Shown: positions 43,002 to 50,544 of the stretch, in pieces
Position numbering within the stretch: position 1 is the stretch's first letter
Layout of the letters: each line of letters starts with the position of its first letter
Source: Clostridiales bacterium
Lineage (GTDB): Bacteria > Bacillota > Clostridia > Christensenellales > CAG-138
Direction: 5' to 3'
Assembly: GCA_004558525.1 (NCBI GenBank)
Contig: SFCQ01000008.1
Location: 57,305 to 121,304, forward strand
Length of the DNA: 64,000 nucleotides
The notes under the pieces: model-generated
What the model saw: the letters and a program-made list of their open reading frames with translations, nothing else
What the model was told of the DNA's origin: nothing
Database searches by the model: none
Program-made: the position numbers and the translations under genes

Positions 43002-44279
43002 TTATTTCTTCTCGTTCTTCTGCCTGTCGGCATAGCGGTCCTTGCGGAGGAGCTTGGTGGGTTCAAGGTACTTCTGCTCGATGCCCTGTGCAAGGCCGGC
43101 AACACCTGTCTTGGGCGCAACCTTGCGCTTGCCTGTGCAAACGTCGCAATGGCACTCGTTCTTGTATACTTCAGGCTCGGTATAGGTGGTGATAACGCCT
43201 TCAAAGTTGCGCAGTATGACCTTGCGCGGGGTCTGGCTTATCACATAATTGGGCATAACGGGGGTCTTTCCGCCGCCGCCAGGAGCGTCTACGACGAAGG
43301 TAGGCACGCAGTAGCCGCTGGTATGGCCGCGCAGAGCCTCCATTATCTCGATACCCTTGGAAACAGGGGTGCGGAAGTGGCTCAGGCCGAGGGAAGGATC
43401 GCAGGCATAGATGTAATACGGACGCACGCGGATGCGGACAAGCTCGTTTACCAGCTTGAGCATTACATGCACGCAATCGTTTACGCCGGCGAGCAGCACG
43501 CTCTGGTTACCGAGCGGGATACCGGCGTCAGCCAGCATGGCGCAGGCCCTGGCGGATTCCTCGGTGATCTCGTTGGGATGATTGAAGTGGGTGTTGAGCC
43601 ACACGGGATGATACTTGCGCAGCGTCTCGCAAAGATGCGGGGTGATCCTCTGCGGCATGACGACAGGGGTACGGGAGCCAAGGCGGACAATCTCAACATG
43701 AGGTATCTTGCGCAGCTCGCCGATTATGTAATCGAGCATCTCGTCGCTGACCATCAGGCAGTCGCCGCCGGAAAGCAGCACGTCGCGTACCTCGGGATGG
43801 TTGCGCACATAGTCTATGCAGGTGTCTATCTGGCTCTTGGCCACCTCGCAGTCATGCTGGCCGGCAAAACGCCTGCGGGTGCAGTGACGGCAGTACATGC
43901 TGCACTGGTCGGTGATGAGCAGCAGCACGCGGTCGGGATACCTGTGGGTAAGGCCCGGGCAGGGGGAGTCGATATCCTCATGCAGCGGGTCGGCATCCTC
44001 ATAGGGGGCGAACTCAAGCTCATGCTCGGTGGGGATAGCCTGTTTGCGGATAGGATCGTAGGGATCGTTAAGATCGATGAGGGAGAGATAGTACGGGGTT
44101 ATGGCCATGCGCAGCCTGCCCAGAGTAGCCTTTATGCCCTCTTCCTCTTCTTCGGTAAGGGTGATGTACTTCTTGAGGTCCTCAAGAGTTTCAATGCGGT
44201 TTTCAACCTGCCATTTCCAATCGTTCCACTGCTCGTCGGGCACGTTCAGGAACAAACCGTTTTCCCTGCTTTTCCTCAT
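43002..44279 (-). CDS. kamA: L-lysine 2,3-aminomutase
   Basis: A 425-residue radical SAM enzyme. The Fe-S cysteines are Cys126, Cys130 and Cys133 in CSMYCRHC, one residue off the Clostridium subterminale numbering. VDAPGGGGKTPVMPNY near residue 335 carries the pyridoxal-phosphate lysine, and a C-terminal zinc-site stretch CHCDVC is present. It converts L-lysine to L-beta-lysine, the first step of the pathway. Confidence 0.97.
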   Translation of the reverse strand: MRKSRENGLFLNVPDEQWNDWKWQVENRIETLEDLKKYITLTEEEEEGIKATLGRLRMAITPYYLSLIDLNDPYDPIRKQAIPTEHELEFAPYEDADPLHEDIDSPCPGLTHRYPDRVLLLITDQCSMYCRHCTRRRFAGQHDCEVAKSQIDTCIDYVRNHPEVRDVLLSGGDCLMVSDEMLDYIIGELRKIPHVEIVRLGSRTPVVMPQRITPHLCETLRKYHPVWLNTHFNHPNEITEESARACAMLADAGIPLGNQSVLLAGVNDCVHVMLKLVNELVRIRVRPYYIYACDPSLGLSHFRTPVSKGIEIMEALRGHTSGYCVPTFVVDAPGGGGKTPVMPNYVISQTPRKVILRNFEGVITTYTEPEVYKNECHCDVCTGKRKVAPKTGVAGLAQGIEQKYLEPTKLLRKDRYADRQKNEKK

Positions 44280-44351
44280 TTTGGTTTTCTCCTTTTTATA
44301 AAAATAGTAAGTTGTCTTTATTTATAGCTATGCTGATTATTATGTTATGAT

Positions 44352-44375
44352 GGGCCTGCAGCGCGCCGCAGGCCC
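44352..44375 (-). other. Intercistronic hairpin between kdd and kamA
   Basis: GGGCCTGC/GCAGGCCC 8-bp stem in the 119-bp gap. The T-run is on the plus-strand side, so for the operon it could be a partial terminator or processing site. Confidence 0.5.
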
Positions 44376-44398
44376 TTTTCAACAGTTATTCCACAGTA

Positions 44399-45439
44399 TT
44401 AGCAATACTTCTCATCGAACAGCTTGCGCAGTTTCGGGTTCTCACGCAGCACGTTCAGGGTGATCTCGGCATGGTTCTTGGTGTAGCCGTTGCCGACTAT
44501 CATGGTGACGTCCTTGCCTACGCCCTCGGCGCCCAGAGCGGCCTTGGTGAAGCTGGTTGCCATTGAGAAGAAGTATACAAGGCCGTCGTCCCTGACGGGC
44601 AGTATGGCGCTCATCTCGCAGCTTTCTATATTGACGCAGCAGATGGAGATATCATACTCTTTGCCATCGTTGGCGGCCAGGGCAGCTTCAAGAACCGCAA
44701 CAGGCTCGGTAGCGGAGGCTACTATGACCTTGTTGTATACGCCAAGCTCCATAAGGGGCTCGACCTGCTTGGGGTTACGGACGAGACCGACCACGTTGCC
44801 CTTCGGGCCGACCTTCTTCATGGCCTCATAGCCGCAAAGAACACCGGACTTGCCGTTTGCGCCAAGTATCAGTACGCTGTCACCCTCCTTGGGCAGCTTG
44901 CGGGCCTGCGCGGGAGCGCCGGCTACGTCAAGGGCTGCAAGGGCGAGAGGCTCGCTCATGTCATCGGGGAGCTTGGCATAGATGCCGCTCTCGAACAGTA
45001 TGGCCTTGCCTTCGATATCAACGCGGTCGATATCCTTGTGGATAGCCTTTATCTTGTCTATGCGCAGCGGAGTCATGGACAGGGAGACCAGGGAAGCGAT
45101 CTTGTCGCCAACCTTCAGGTCGCGATCCTTAAGGTCTTCGCCTATGTAGCAGACCTTGCCTATGAACATTCCGCCGGAACCGGTAACGGGGTTCTGCTGC
45201 TTGCCGCGCTCGGCAACTATGCCAAGTATCATTTCGCCTATCTTCTTCTCGTCGCCGCCGCAGGCTTCAGAGATCTGGGTGAAGGAAGCGGAGTCGATGT
45301 TGAGGGAGATAACGTCGCACATGATCTCGTTGGAATAGAGCTTGGTCATGTCGTTGTCGATTTTGTAAGCAGCCTGGGTAAGTACGCCCTTGGGCTCGAT
45401 CACGCGGTGAGTACCGTATTTGTTGCCTTTCATTGCCAT
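44399..45439 (-). CDS. kdd: L-erythro-3,5-diaminohexanoate dehydrogenase
   Basis: A 346-residue dehydrogenase matching Kdd of lysine-fermenting Clostridia: YGTHRVIEPKGVLTQAAYKI at the start and a Rossmann fold VLILGANGKSGVLCGYEA near residue 190. It oxidatively deaminates 3,5-diaminohexanoate to 3-keto-5-aminohexanoate with NAD+. The assignment rests on length, motifs and its place between kce and kamA. Confidence 0.93.
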   Translation of the reverse strand: MAMKGNKYGTHRVIEPKGVLTQAAYKIDNDMTKLYSNEIMCDVISLNIDSASFTQISEACGGDEKKIGEMILGIVAERGKQQNPVTGSGGMFIGKVCYIGEDLKDRDLKVGDKIASLVSLSMTPLRIDKIKAIHKDIDRVDIEGKAILFESGIYAKLPDDMSEPLALAALDVAGAPAQARKLPKEGDSVLILGANGKSGVLCGYEAMKKVGPKGNVVGLVRNPKQVEPLMELGVYNKVIVASATEPVAVLEAALAANDGKEYDISICCVNIESCEMSAILPVRDDGLVYFFSMATSFTKAALGAEGVGKDVTMIVGNGYTKNHAEITLNVLRENPKLRKLFDEKYC

Positions 45440-45501
45440 AGTGGTTGTTTCCTCCTGATTGTATTATTTGGTTTGTATTGACAGGCTTTAAGCCTTGGTT
45501 C

Positions 45502-46329
45502 TTATTTAAGCGGCTTAAGGGAGAGTATCTCCCTGGCCTCTGCGGGGGACGCTATGCCGCGGCCAAGCTCGGTGGCCATGCGGACTACCTTTTCTACCAG
45601 CTCGCCGTTGCTCTTGGCAAGTACGCCGCGGCTGAGGTAAAGGTTGTCTTCAAAGCCTACGCGCACGTTACCGCCCATCACTATGGCGGGGGCGGCAAGG
45701 GTGAAGGCGCTGCGGCCTACGCCGGTGGCCGTCCAGGTGGAGCCTGCGGGTATGCCGTTTACCAGCCATGCAAGGTTCTGCACGGTGGCGGGGGTGCAGC
45801 CGGGTACGCCAAGCACGAAGTTGAACTGCATGGGCGCGCCTGGTACCTCGCCCTTGCGGGCCATGGTCAAAATGGTGTCAAGATGACCCATTTCAAAGCA
45901 CTCATACTCGGGCTTTATGCCGTTTTCTATCATGCGCTTGCCGAACGCGCGCATGGTGGGCATGGTGTTATCGAATATCTCGTCGCCAAAGTTGCAGGTG
46001 CCGCAGTCAAGCGTAGCCATCTCGGGGAACAGCTCGGTGGGCTGCAAACGCTCCTCGGGCTTCATGCCGGTCGCTCCGCCGGTGGAGGGTATCATTATAA
46101 CGTCGGGCAGTTCGGCGCGTATAGCGTCCATAACCACGCGGAAACGCTCCCTGTCCTGCGTGGGCGTACCGTCGTCCTCGCGGACATGCACATGTATTAT
46201 GGCCGCGCCGGCGTTGTAGGCGCTCTTAGCCTCGCGCACCATCTCTTCGATGGTGTAAGGAACGTTTGGGTTCTGCTTCTTGGTAACTTCGGCGCCGCAG
46301 ATGGCGGCGGTGATTATCAGCTTCTCCAT
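45502..46329 (-). CDS. kce: 3-keto-5-aminohexanoate cleavage enzyme
   Basis: A 275-residue BKACE-family enzyme. Zinc ligands His46 and His48 in IIHVHVRE and Glu227 in RVGFEDNLY are present. It condenses 3-keto-5-aminohexanoate with acetyl-CoA to give acetoacetate and 3-aminobutyryl-CoA. It lies second in the operon after kal. Confidence 0.96.
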   Translation of the reverse strand: MEKLIITAAICGAEVTKKQNPNVPYTIEEMVREAKSAYNAGAAIIHVHVREDDGTPTQDRERFRVVMDAIRAELPDVIMIPSTGGATGMKPEERLQPTELFPEMATLDCGTCNFGDEIFDNTMPTMRAFGKRMIENGIKPEYECFEMGHLDTILTMARKGEVPGAPMQFNFVLGVPGCTPATVQNLAWLVNGIPAGSTWTATGVGRSAFTLAAPAIVMGGNVRVGFEDNLYLSRGVLAKSNGELVEKVVRMATELGRGIASPAEAREILSLKPLK

Positions 46330-46388
46330 CAGTATCTCCTTTCCTGTTCTTACGTCGGTTCTTCAGGGCGCAATAAGCTCTGTTCAGC

Positions 46389-46784
46389 TTATTTATGCTC
46401 TATGCGCTGGCAGTCCTTGGGGGTGACGCAGGTACCGTGCGCACGGCAGACGACGATGGGCTCCTCAAGGAACTCGGCAGCGGAAGCGCTGATGTCGCCG
46501 CGGGAACGGATGACCTTGCGGGCCTCAAAGCTCATGGTGCGGCTGGTGTTGCCAACGCGCTCTATCTCACCGACAGCCTCGATATAGTCGCCGGCATAAA
46601 CGGGGGCAAGGAACTCTACCTTGTCATACGCGCAGAACAGGCCTTCGTCACCGTCATAGCGGATAAGAAGCTCGGTAGCGACATCGCCAAACAGATGAAG
46701 CATATGTGCGCCGTCTACAAGGTTTCCGCCATAATGTGCGTCCTCAGCGCCCATTCTGAGCCTGATAGTTGATTTAATAGCCAT
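46389..46784 (-). CDS. kal: 3-aminobutyryl-CoA ammonia-lyase
   Basis: A 131-residue hotdog-fold protein: MGAEDAHYGGNLVDGAHML near the start with the conserved acidic and His residues, and VEFLAPVYAGDYIEAVGEI in the centre. It releases ammonia from 3-aminobutyryl-CoA to make crotonyl-CoA. I chose the ATG at 46784 after AGGAGG rather than one eight codons upstream. It is the first gene behind the lysine-responsive leader. Confidence 0.95.
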   Translation of the reverse strand: MAIKSTIRLRMGAEDAHYGGNLVDGAHMLHLFGDVATELLIRYDGDEGLFCAYDKVEFLAPVYAGDYIEAVGEIERVGNTSRTMSFEARKVIRSRGDISASAAEFLEEPIVVCRAHGTCVTPKDCQRIEHK

Positions 46785-46940
46785 AGTAATGTTCCTCCTG
46801 TTGATCATTATATTTATTTATAGGAAACCGGTTAATATCAAATTCGCTCTTGCCATGACGTGCTGTATGGCACGCCACAGCCCCGCATACGCGGATGAAT
46901 AGCGCACCATCTTATTAAGAAAAGAGAAAAGCAAAACTAC

Positions 46941-46962
46941 CGACACGGCAAATGCCATATCG
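46941..46962 (-). terminator. Intrinsic terminator of the lysine riboswitch
   Basis: On the minus strand CGATATGGCA pairs with TGCCGTGTCG (up to 10 pairs including two wobbles), followed after a few bases by TTTTGCTTTTCTCTTTTCTT. Its 5' arm uses the GATAT that also forms the outer part of riboswitch stem P1. Confidence 0.75.
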
Positions 46963-47134
46963 ATAGCTCTCCATCTAAAAGATGACAGTCGCAGCGCGCT
47001 GGGCGCCGCGCCCAAGCTCAGCGCCGGGGTGAGCGCTTTCGCTTTCGGCGGAAGTCACATTCGCTGCATCTTCGGGCTCCCCGCCCTTGTCATATGCATA
47101 CTACCTTAGCCTCCGCGCCTCTATCATTCGATAT
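46957..47134 (-). promoter_or_regulatory. Lysine riboswitch aptamer of the lysine-degradation operon
   Basis: Read on the minus strand, the leader holds GATAGAGGCGCG, AGTATGC, CCGCCGAAAGC, GACTGTCATC and GATGGAGAGCTATC in the order and spacing of the lysine (L-box) aptamer. The P1 stem is GATAG/CTATC, extended by ATATC/GATAT across a GAAT bulge (47130-47134 with 46957-46961). The extension overlaps the terminator arm, so bound lysine should hold P1 closed and stop the terminator forming: an ON switch. It accounts for the 434-bp gap at 46785-47218. Confidence 0.88.
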
Positions 47135-47149
47135 TCAATTAACGAATAT

Positions 47150-47179
47150 ATTATAGCGTTATTTTGTCCCGCGTGTCAA
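47150..47179 (-). promoter_or_regulatory. Promoter of the lysine-to-butyrate operon
   Basis: Perfect TTGACA (47174-47179), 18 bp, perfect TATAAT (47150-47155) on the minus strand. The start point falls about 10 nt before the riboswitch. Confidence 0.88.
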
Positions 47180-47218
47180 TACTTCTTTAGCCACGACAAA
47201 TACGATTTTTACGCTCGG

Positions 47219-47893
47219 TTAACAAATTTTTGTTAAAACTAACGAGTTATATATGCGCCTTGCCGGCTTTTGCAGTATAGCGGCTTTTGCAAGCAGCCAC
47301 GCCATAGAGCCGAGCGCTACTCCAGCAAAAACATCCAATACGCAATGCTGCTTCACAAACAGCGTGCTCAGGCACACAAGTATAAGCATCACCGTGCTGA
47401 ACGCAGCATACCACCTCGGCACGGAGCTGCTTTTGATAGTGCTTACGCAGCACAGGAACGACACAAAGCAATGTATGCTTGGCAAAAGGTTAAGCGGCTC
47501 GTCCAGCGTACATATTATGGTATATATGAACCTCCATACGCCCTCGGCCTCTATAACAGGCCTTTGCATAGTAGTAGGCCAGCATATGAACACTATGAAG
47601 CCTGCTGCATAGCCCATAACCGCCGCCGTGAAGAGCCTTGCAAAGCCGTCCTCATCTCTATATATAATGTAGAATGTAGCTAACCAGTGTATAAAGCAGC
47701 CTATATATGGAATAAGAAATGCCGGCATAAACGGTATATGCCCGTCAAGCCATATCGCGGGAGAATGCAGCTCCAGCTCAAATGCGCGTATTATAAATTG
47801 CGCAAGCCAATATGAGCCCGACTGCAAAGCTATGGTAAGAACCGTACATATGGCGGACCTTGTGTTTATTTTGAAGCCAAAGTTTTCACTCAA
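47219..47893 (-). CDS. PAP2 superfamily membrane phosphatase-like protein
   Basis: A 224-residue protein with about six hydrophobic segments. NLLPSIHCFVSF (motif 2 with His) and FVKQHCVLDVFAGV (motif 3 with His and Asp) identify the PAP2 group, which removes phosphate from lipids such as phosphatidic acid or undecaprenyl pyrophosphate, or transfers phospho-headgroups. The first motif K-x6-RP is not obvious, although TTMQRP contains the RP. The only fitting start is TTG at 47893. It is monocistronic. Confidence 0.82.
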   Translation of the reverse strand: MSENFGFKINTRSAICTVLTIALQSGSYWLAQFIIRAFELELHSPAIWLDGHIPFMPAFLIPYIGCFIHWLATFYIIYRDEDGFARLFTAAVMGYAAGFIVFICWPTTMQRPVIEAEGVWRFIYTIICTLDEPLNLLPSIHCFVSFLCCVSTIKSSSVPRWYAAFSTVMLILVCLSTLFVKQHCVLDVFAGVALGSMAWLLAKAAILQKPARRIYNSLVLTKIC

Positions 47894-47974
47894 TTCAACC
47901 GTTATTTCTCCAATCAGAGAATACGAAACAATCCCCGCCGAAGCATGCTGTAATTAAATCAACATCCCCGCCTT

Positions 47975-48003
47975 ATAATATTATACGCATAATCCATTGT
48001 CAA
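47975..48003 (-). promoter_or_regulatory. Promoter of the PAP2 gene
   Basis: TTGACA (47998-48003), 17 bp, TATTAT (47975-47980) on the minus strand, in an AT-rich divergent region shared with hppA. Confidence 0.75.
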
Positions 48004-48052
48004 TTCAATAACAAATTTTAGTTCAAATATAATTGTTTTTATTAAAAACCTA

Positions 48053-48107
48053 TTGACTTCTAAGCTTGCCTTATGTATCATGTGTAAATCCCGTCGGACG
48101 GGATTAC
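48053..48107 (+). promoter_or_regulatory. Promoter of hppA with a hairpin at the mRNA 5' end
   Basis: TTGACT (48053-48058), 17 bp, TATCAT (48076-48081). The transcript would begin near 48088 with AATCCCGT/ACGGGATT, an 8-bp hairpin closing a 3-nt loop, then CTTTTG. This may protect the mRNA or work as an early terminator. With the PAP2 promoter it explains the 330-bp gap. Confidence 0.6.
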
Positions 48108-48223
48108 TTTTGTCCGCTTTTTTGAACCCGGCAAGCCGGCTTGCATATGCACGCCTTGCTGTTTTGTGTTTTATGCAGTTGTTCTGCGTGAAATAAATTT
48201 TCTTGGGGAGGTTCATATTCATT

Positions 48224-50197
48224 ATGAACATTTTGTTGTATGCGGCGCCTGCGGCCGCAGTGGTTGCTTTGCTGTTTGCTTTTTCCAAGGCGCACGGCAT
48301 AAACAGGCGTCCCGAGGGCGACAGGGAGATGGCTGACATAGCTCACGCCATAAGCGAAGGCGCCGATGCTTTCCTTAAAAGCGAGTATAAGCTGCTGCTC
48401 ATATTCGGCGCCGTTGTCTTTGCCGGCATCTGGGTAGGGCTTGGCAACATAGTTATAGCCGCAGCCTTCCTTGTGGGCGCGTCATTGAGCGTGCTTGCCG
48501 GTTATTTCGGCATGAGGGTAGCTACAAGGGCAAACGTGCGCACGGCTGATGCGGCGCGCACGGGCGGCATGAACGAGGCGCTCTCGGTGGCGTTTTCCGG
48601 CGGCACGGTGATGGGCATGTGCGTCGTGGGCCTTGGGCTTATCGGCGCAAGCATATTGTACATCATAACCGAAAGCAGCGACGTGCTTACCGGCTTCTCT
48701 CTCGGCGCTTCAAGCGTGGCGCTGTTTGCCAGGGTAGGCGGCGGCATATACACAAAGGCTGCCGACGTCGGCGCGGACCTTGTCGGCAAGGTGGAAGCCG
48801 GAATACCTGAGGACGACCCGAGGAATCCGGCAGTTATAGCCGATAACGTGGGCGATAACGTGGGCGACGTTGCCGGTATGGGCGCTGACCTTTTTGAAAG
48901 CTATGTGGGCAGCATAGTATCAGCCGTTGTGCTTGGCGTGGCCGCCTTTGGCGTAACGGGGGCGATATATCCCATGGCGCTGAGCGGGCTTGGCATACTT
49001 GCCTCCGTAATAGGCACGTTCTTCGTAAGGGGCGGAAAAAAGGCCGATCCCATGAAGGCGCTGAAGATGGGCTCCTATACATCTGCAATAATAGTGGCCG
49101 CCGGCTCCATAGGCCTGAGCCTTTGGTGCTTCAAGAGCGTGAACACGGGCCTTGCAATACTGTGCGGCCTTGTGGTAGGCCTTGCCATAGGCTTCTTTAC
49201 CGAAGTATATACTTCCGATAAATACCGCTATGTAAAGCGCATAGCCGAGCAGAGCGCAACAGGCAGCGCCACCAACATAATCTGCGGCATGAGCGCGGGC
49301 ATGCTTTCAACATGCGTATCGATAATGCTTGTTTGCCTTGGCATATACGGCGCATACACGTTTGCGGGGCTATACGGCATAGCGCTTGCGGCGGTAGGCA
49401 TGCTTTCAACGGCAGGCATGACCGTTGCCGTTGACGCATATGGCCCGATAGCCGATAACGCCGGCGGCATAGCCGAAATGGCGGGCCTTGAAAGCAACGT
49501 GCGCAGCATAACCGATAAGCTTGACAGCGTTGGCAACACCACCGCCGCAATGGGCAAGGGCTTTGCCATAGGCTCCGCCGCGCTTACGGCAATGGCGCTG
49601 TTCGTATCCTACGCGCAGGCTGCCGGATTGCAGCTTATAGACATACTTGATCCTTTTGTTATAATAGGCCTGCTTATAGGCGGCATGCTGCCTTTCCTGT
49701 TCAGCGCGCTCACGATGAGCAGCGTATCAAAGGCTGCCGACAGCATGATAAGGGAGGTCAGGCGCCAGTTCAAGGAGCATACCGGCATACTTGAGGGCAA
49801 GGAGAAGCCTGACTACCGCACCTGCGTATCGATATCCGCCACGGCCGCGCTTAGGGAGATGATACTGCCCGGCGCCATAGCTATTGTGGTGCCTGTCGCC
49901 GTGGGCCTGCTCCTCGGCACGGCCGCGCTTGGCGGGCTGCTTGCAGGCGCCGTCGTTACCGGCGTGCTTATGGCCATATTCATGAGCAACTCCGGCGGCG
50001 CATGGGACAACGCAAAGAAGTATATCGAGGACGGCCACTTCGGCGGCAAGGGCAGCGAAGCCCACAAGGCCGCCGTTGTAGGCGATACCGTAGGCGACCC
50101 GTTCAAGGATACCTCAGGCCCCAGCATAAACATACTTATTAAGCTTATGACTATAGTGTCGCTCGTATTCGTTCCGCTTATAAAGCTTGTGAAGTAA
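48224..50197 (+). CDS. hppA: Membrane-bound proton/sodium-pumping pyrophosphatase
   Basis: A 657-residue protein with about 16 membrane helices. Catalytic loops are DVGADLVGKVEAGIPEDDPRNPAVIADNVGDNVGDVAGMGADLFESY, seen here in parts such as DNVGDNVGDVAGMGAD, and the late GDTVGDPFKDT. GNTTAAMGKG has Ala where K+-independent enzymes carry Lys, so it is the K+-dependent type, often a sodium pump. It couples hydrolysis of pyrophosphate to ion export and saves energy in fermenters. The ATG at 48224 follows GGGGAGG. Confidence 0.95.
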   Translation: MNILLYAAPAAAVVALLFAFSKAHGINRRPEGDREMADIAHAISEGADAFLKSEYKLLLIFGAVVFAGIWVGLGNIVIAAAFLVGASLSVLAGYFGMRVATRANVRTADAARTGGMNEALSVAFSGGTVMGMCVVGLGLIGASILYIITESSDVLTGFSLGASSVALFARVGGGIYTKAADVGADLVGKVEAGIPEDDPRNPAVIADNVGDNVGDVAGMGADLFESYVGSIVSAVVLGVAAFGVTGAIYPMALSGLGILASVIGTFFVRGGKKADPMKALKMGSYTSAIIVAAGSIGLSLWCFKSVNTGLAILCGLVVGLAIGFFTEVYTSDKYRYVKRIAEQSATGSATNIICGMSAGMLSTCVSIMLVCLGIYGAYTFAGLYGIALAAVGMLSTAGMTVAVDAYGPIADNAGGIAEMAGLESNVRSITDKLDSVGNTTAAMGKGFAIGSAALTAMALFVSYAQAAGLQLIDILDPFVIIGLLIGGMLPFLFSALTMSSVSKAADSMIREVRRQFKEHTGILEGKEKPDYRTCVSISATAALREMILPGAIAIVVPVAVGLLLGTAALGGLLAGAVVTGVLMAIFMSNSGGAWDNAKKYIEDGHFGGKGSEAHKAAVVGDTVGDPFKDTSGPSINILIKLMTIVSLVFVPLIKLVK

Positions 50198-50224
50198 AAA
50201 ACGCAAACACAGCGTTCAGCTTAA

Positions 50225-50246
50225 GGAGGCGGCGTCAGCCGCCTCC
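50225..50246 (+). terminator. Terminator of hppA beside repeat D
   Basis: GGAGGCGGC/GCCGCCTCC 9-bp stem with a GTCA loop, 28 nt after the stop. Repeat D begins 4 nt past the stem. Confidence 0.65.
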
Positions 50247-50249
50247 GGA

Positions 50250-50412
50250 GAGTGTCAAAAAAGTGGCTATTCGCCACTTTTTTGAGTTTTTTCGGGTTTC
50301 GCCTCTCGCATTCGCTCCCGGGCGGCAAAACCTGCAAAGTACGAAAACCTTTGGGTTTTCATCCGTTCTGACGTGCATGCCGTCAGAGCCGGAATCTGCT
50401 TAAGGGGCAGCC
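50250..50412 (+). repeat. Terminator-associated repeat, copy D (right end deleted)
   Basis: Starts with GAGAGTGTCAAAAAAGTGGC and follows the family consensus to TTAAGGGGCAGCC, then changes to ACCTCCGATG. The right inverted end is missing. The sequence after the break (CAGCCACCTCCG) resembles the right arm of the host terminator (CAGCCGCCTCCG), which suggests a deletion between CAGCCGCC in the element and in the right terminator copy. Confidence 0.75.
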
Positions 50413-50486
50413 ACCTCCGATGCACTATGCATATAGCATATATTCTGCCGAAAAAGCGTAAATCTTAGCGTACATAATTCGTTTAT

Positions 50487-50515
50487 TTGACGCGTGGGCG
50501 CAAGTTTGGTAGAAT
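50487..50515 (+). promoter_or_regulatory. Promoter of the S41 protease gene
   Basis: TTGACG (50487-50492), 17 bp, TAGAAT (50510-50515), about 22 nt of leader before the SD-preceded ATG. Confidence 0.7.
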
Positions 50516-50544
50516 GTGCGTAATATGTTTATTTGGAGGTGCTT

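Noticed and set aside
42864..44327. Long plus-strand open frame (487 codons) over kamA and the end of kamD
   Set aside because: It is antisense to two certain genes; high third-position GC leaves the opposite frame open. No ribosome site or family motif.
46785..47150. Cobalamin riboswitch for the B12-dependent aminomutase operon
   Set aside because: The leader lacks a B12-box and instead matches lysine-aptamer segments throughout.
47894..48223. Small gene or tRNA in the AT-rich gap before hppA
   Set aside because: No frame with a ribosome site and no cloverleaf; two divergent promoters and a hairpin explain the region.
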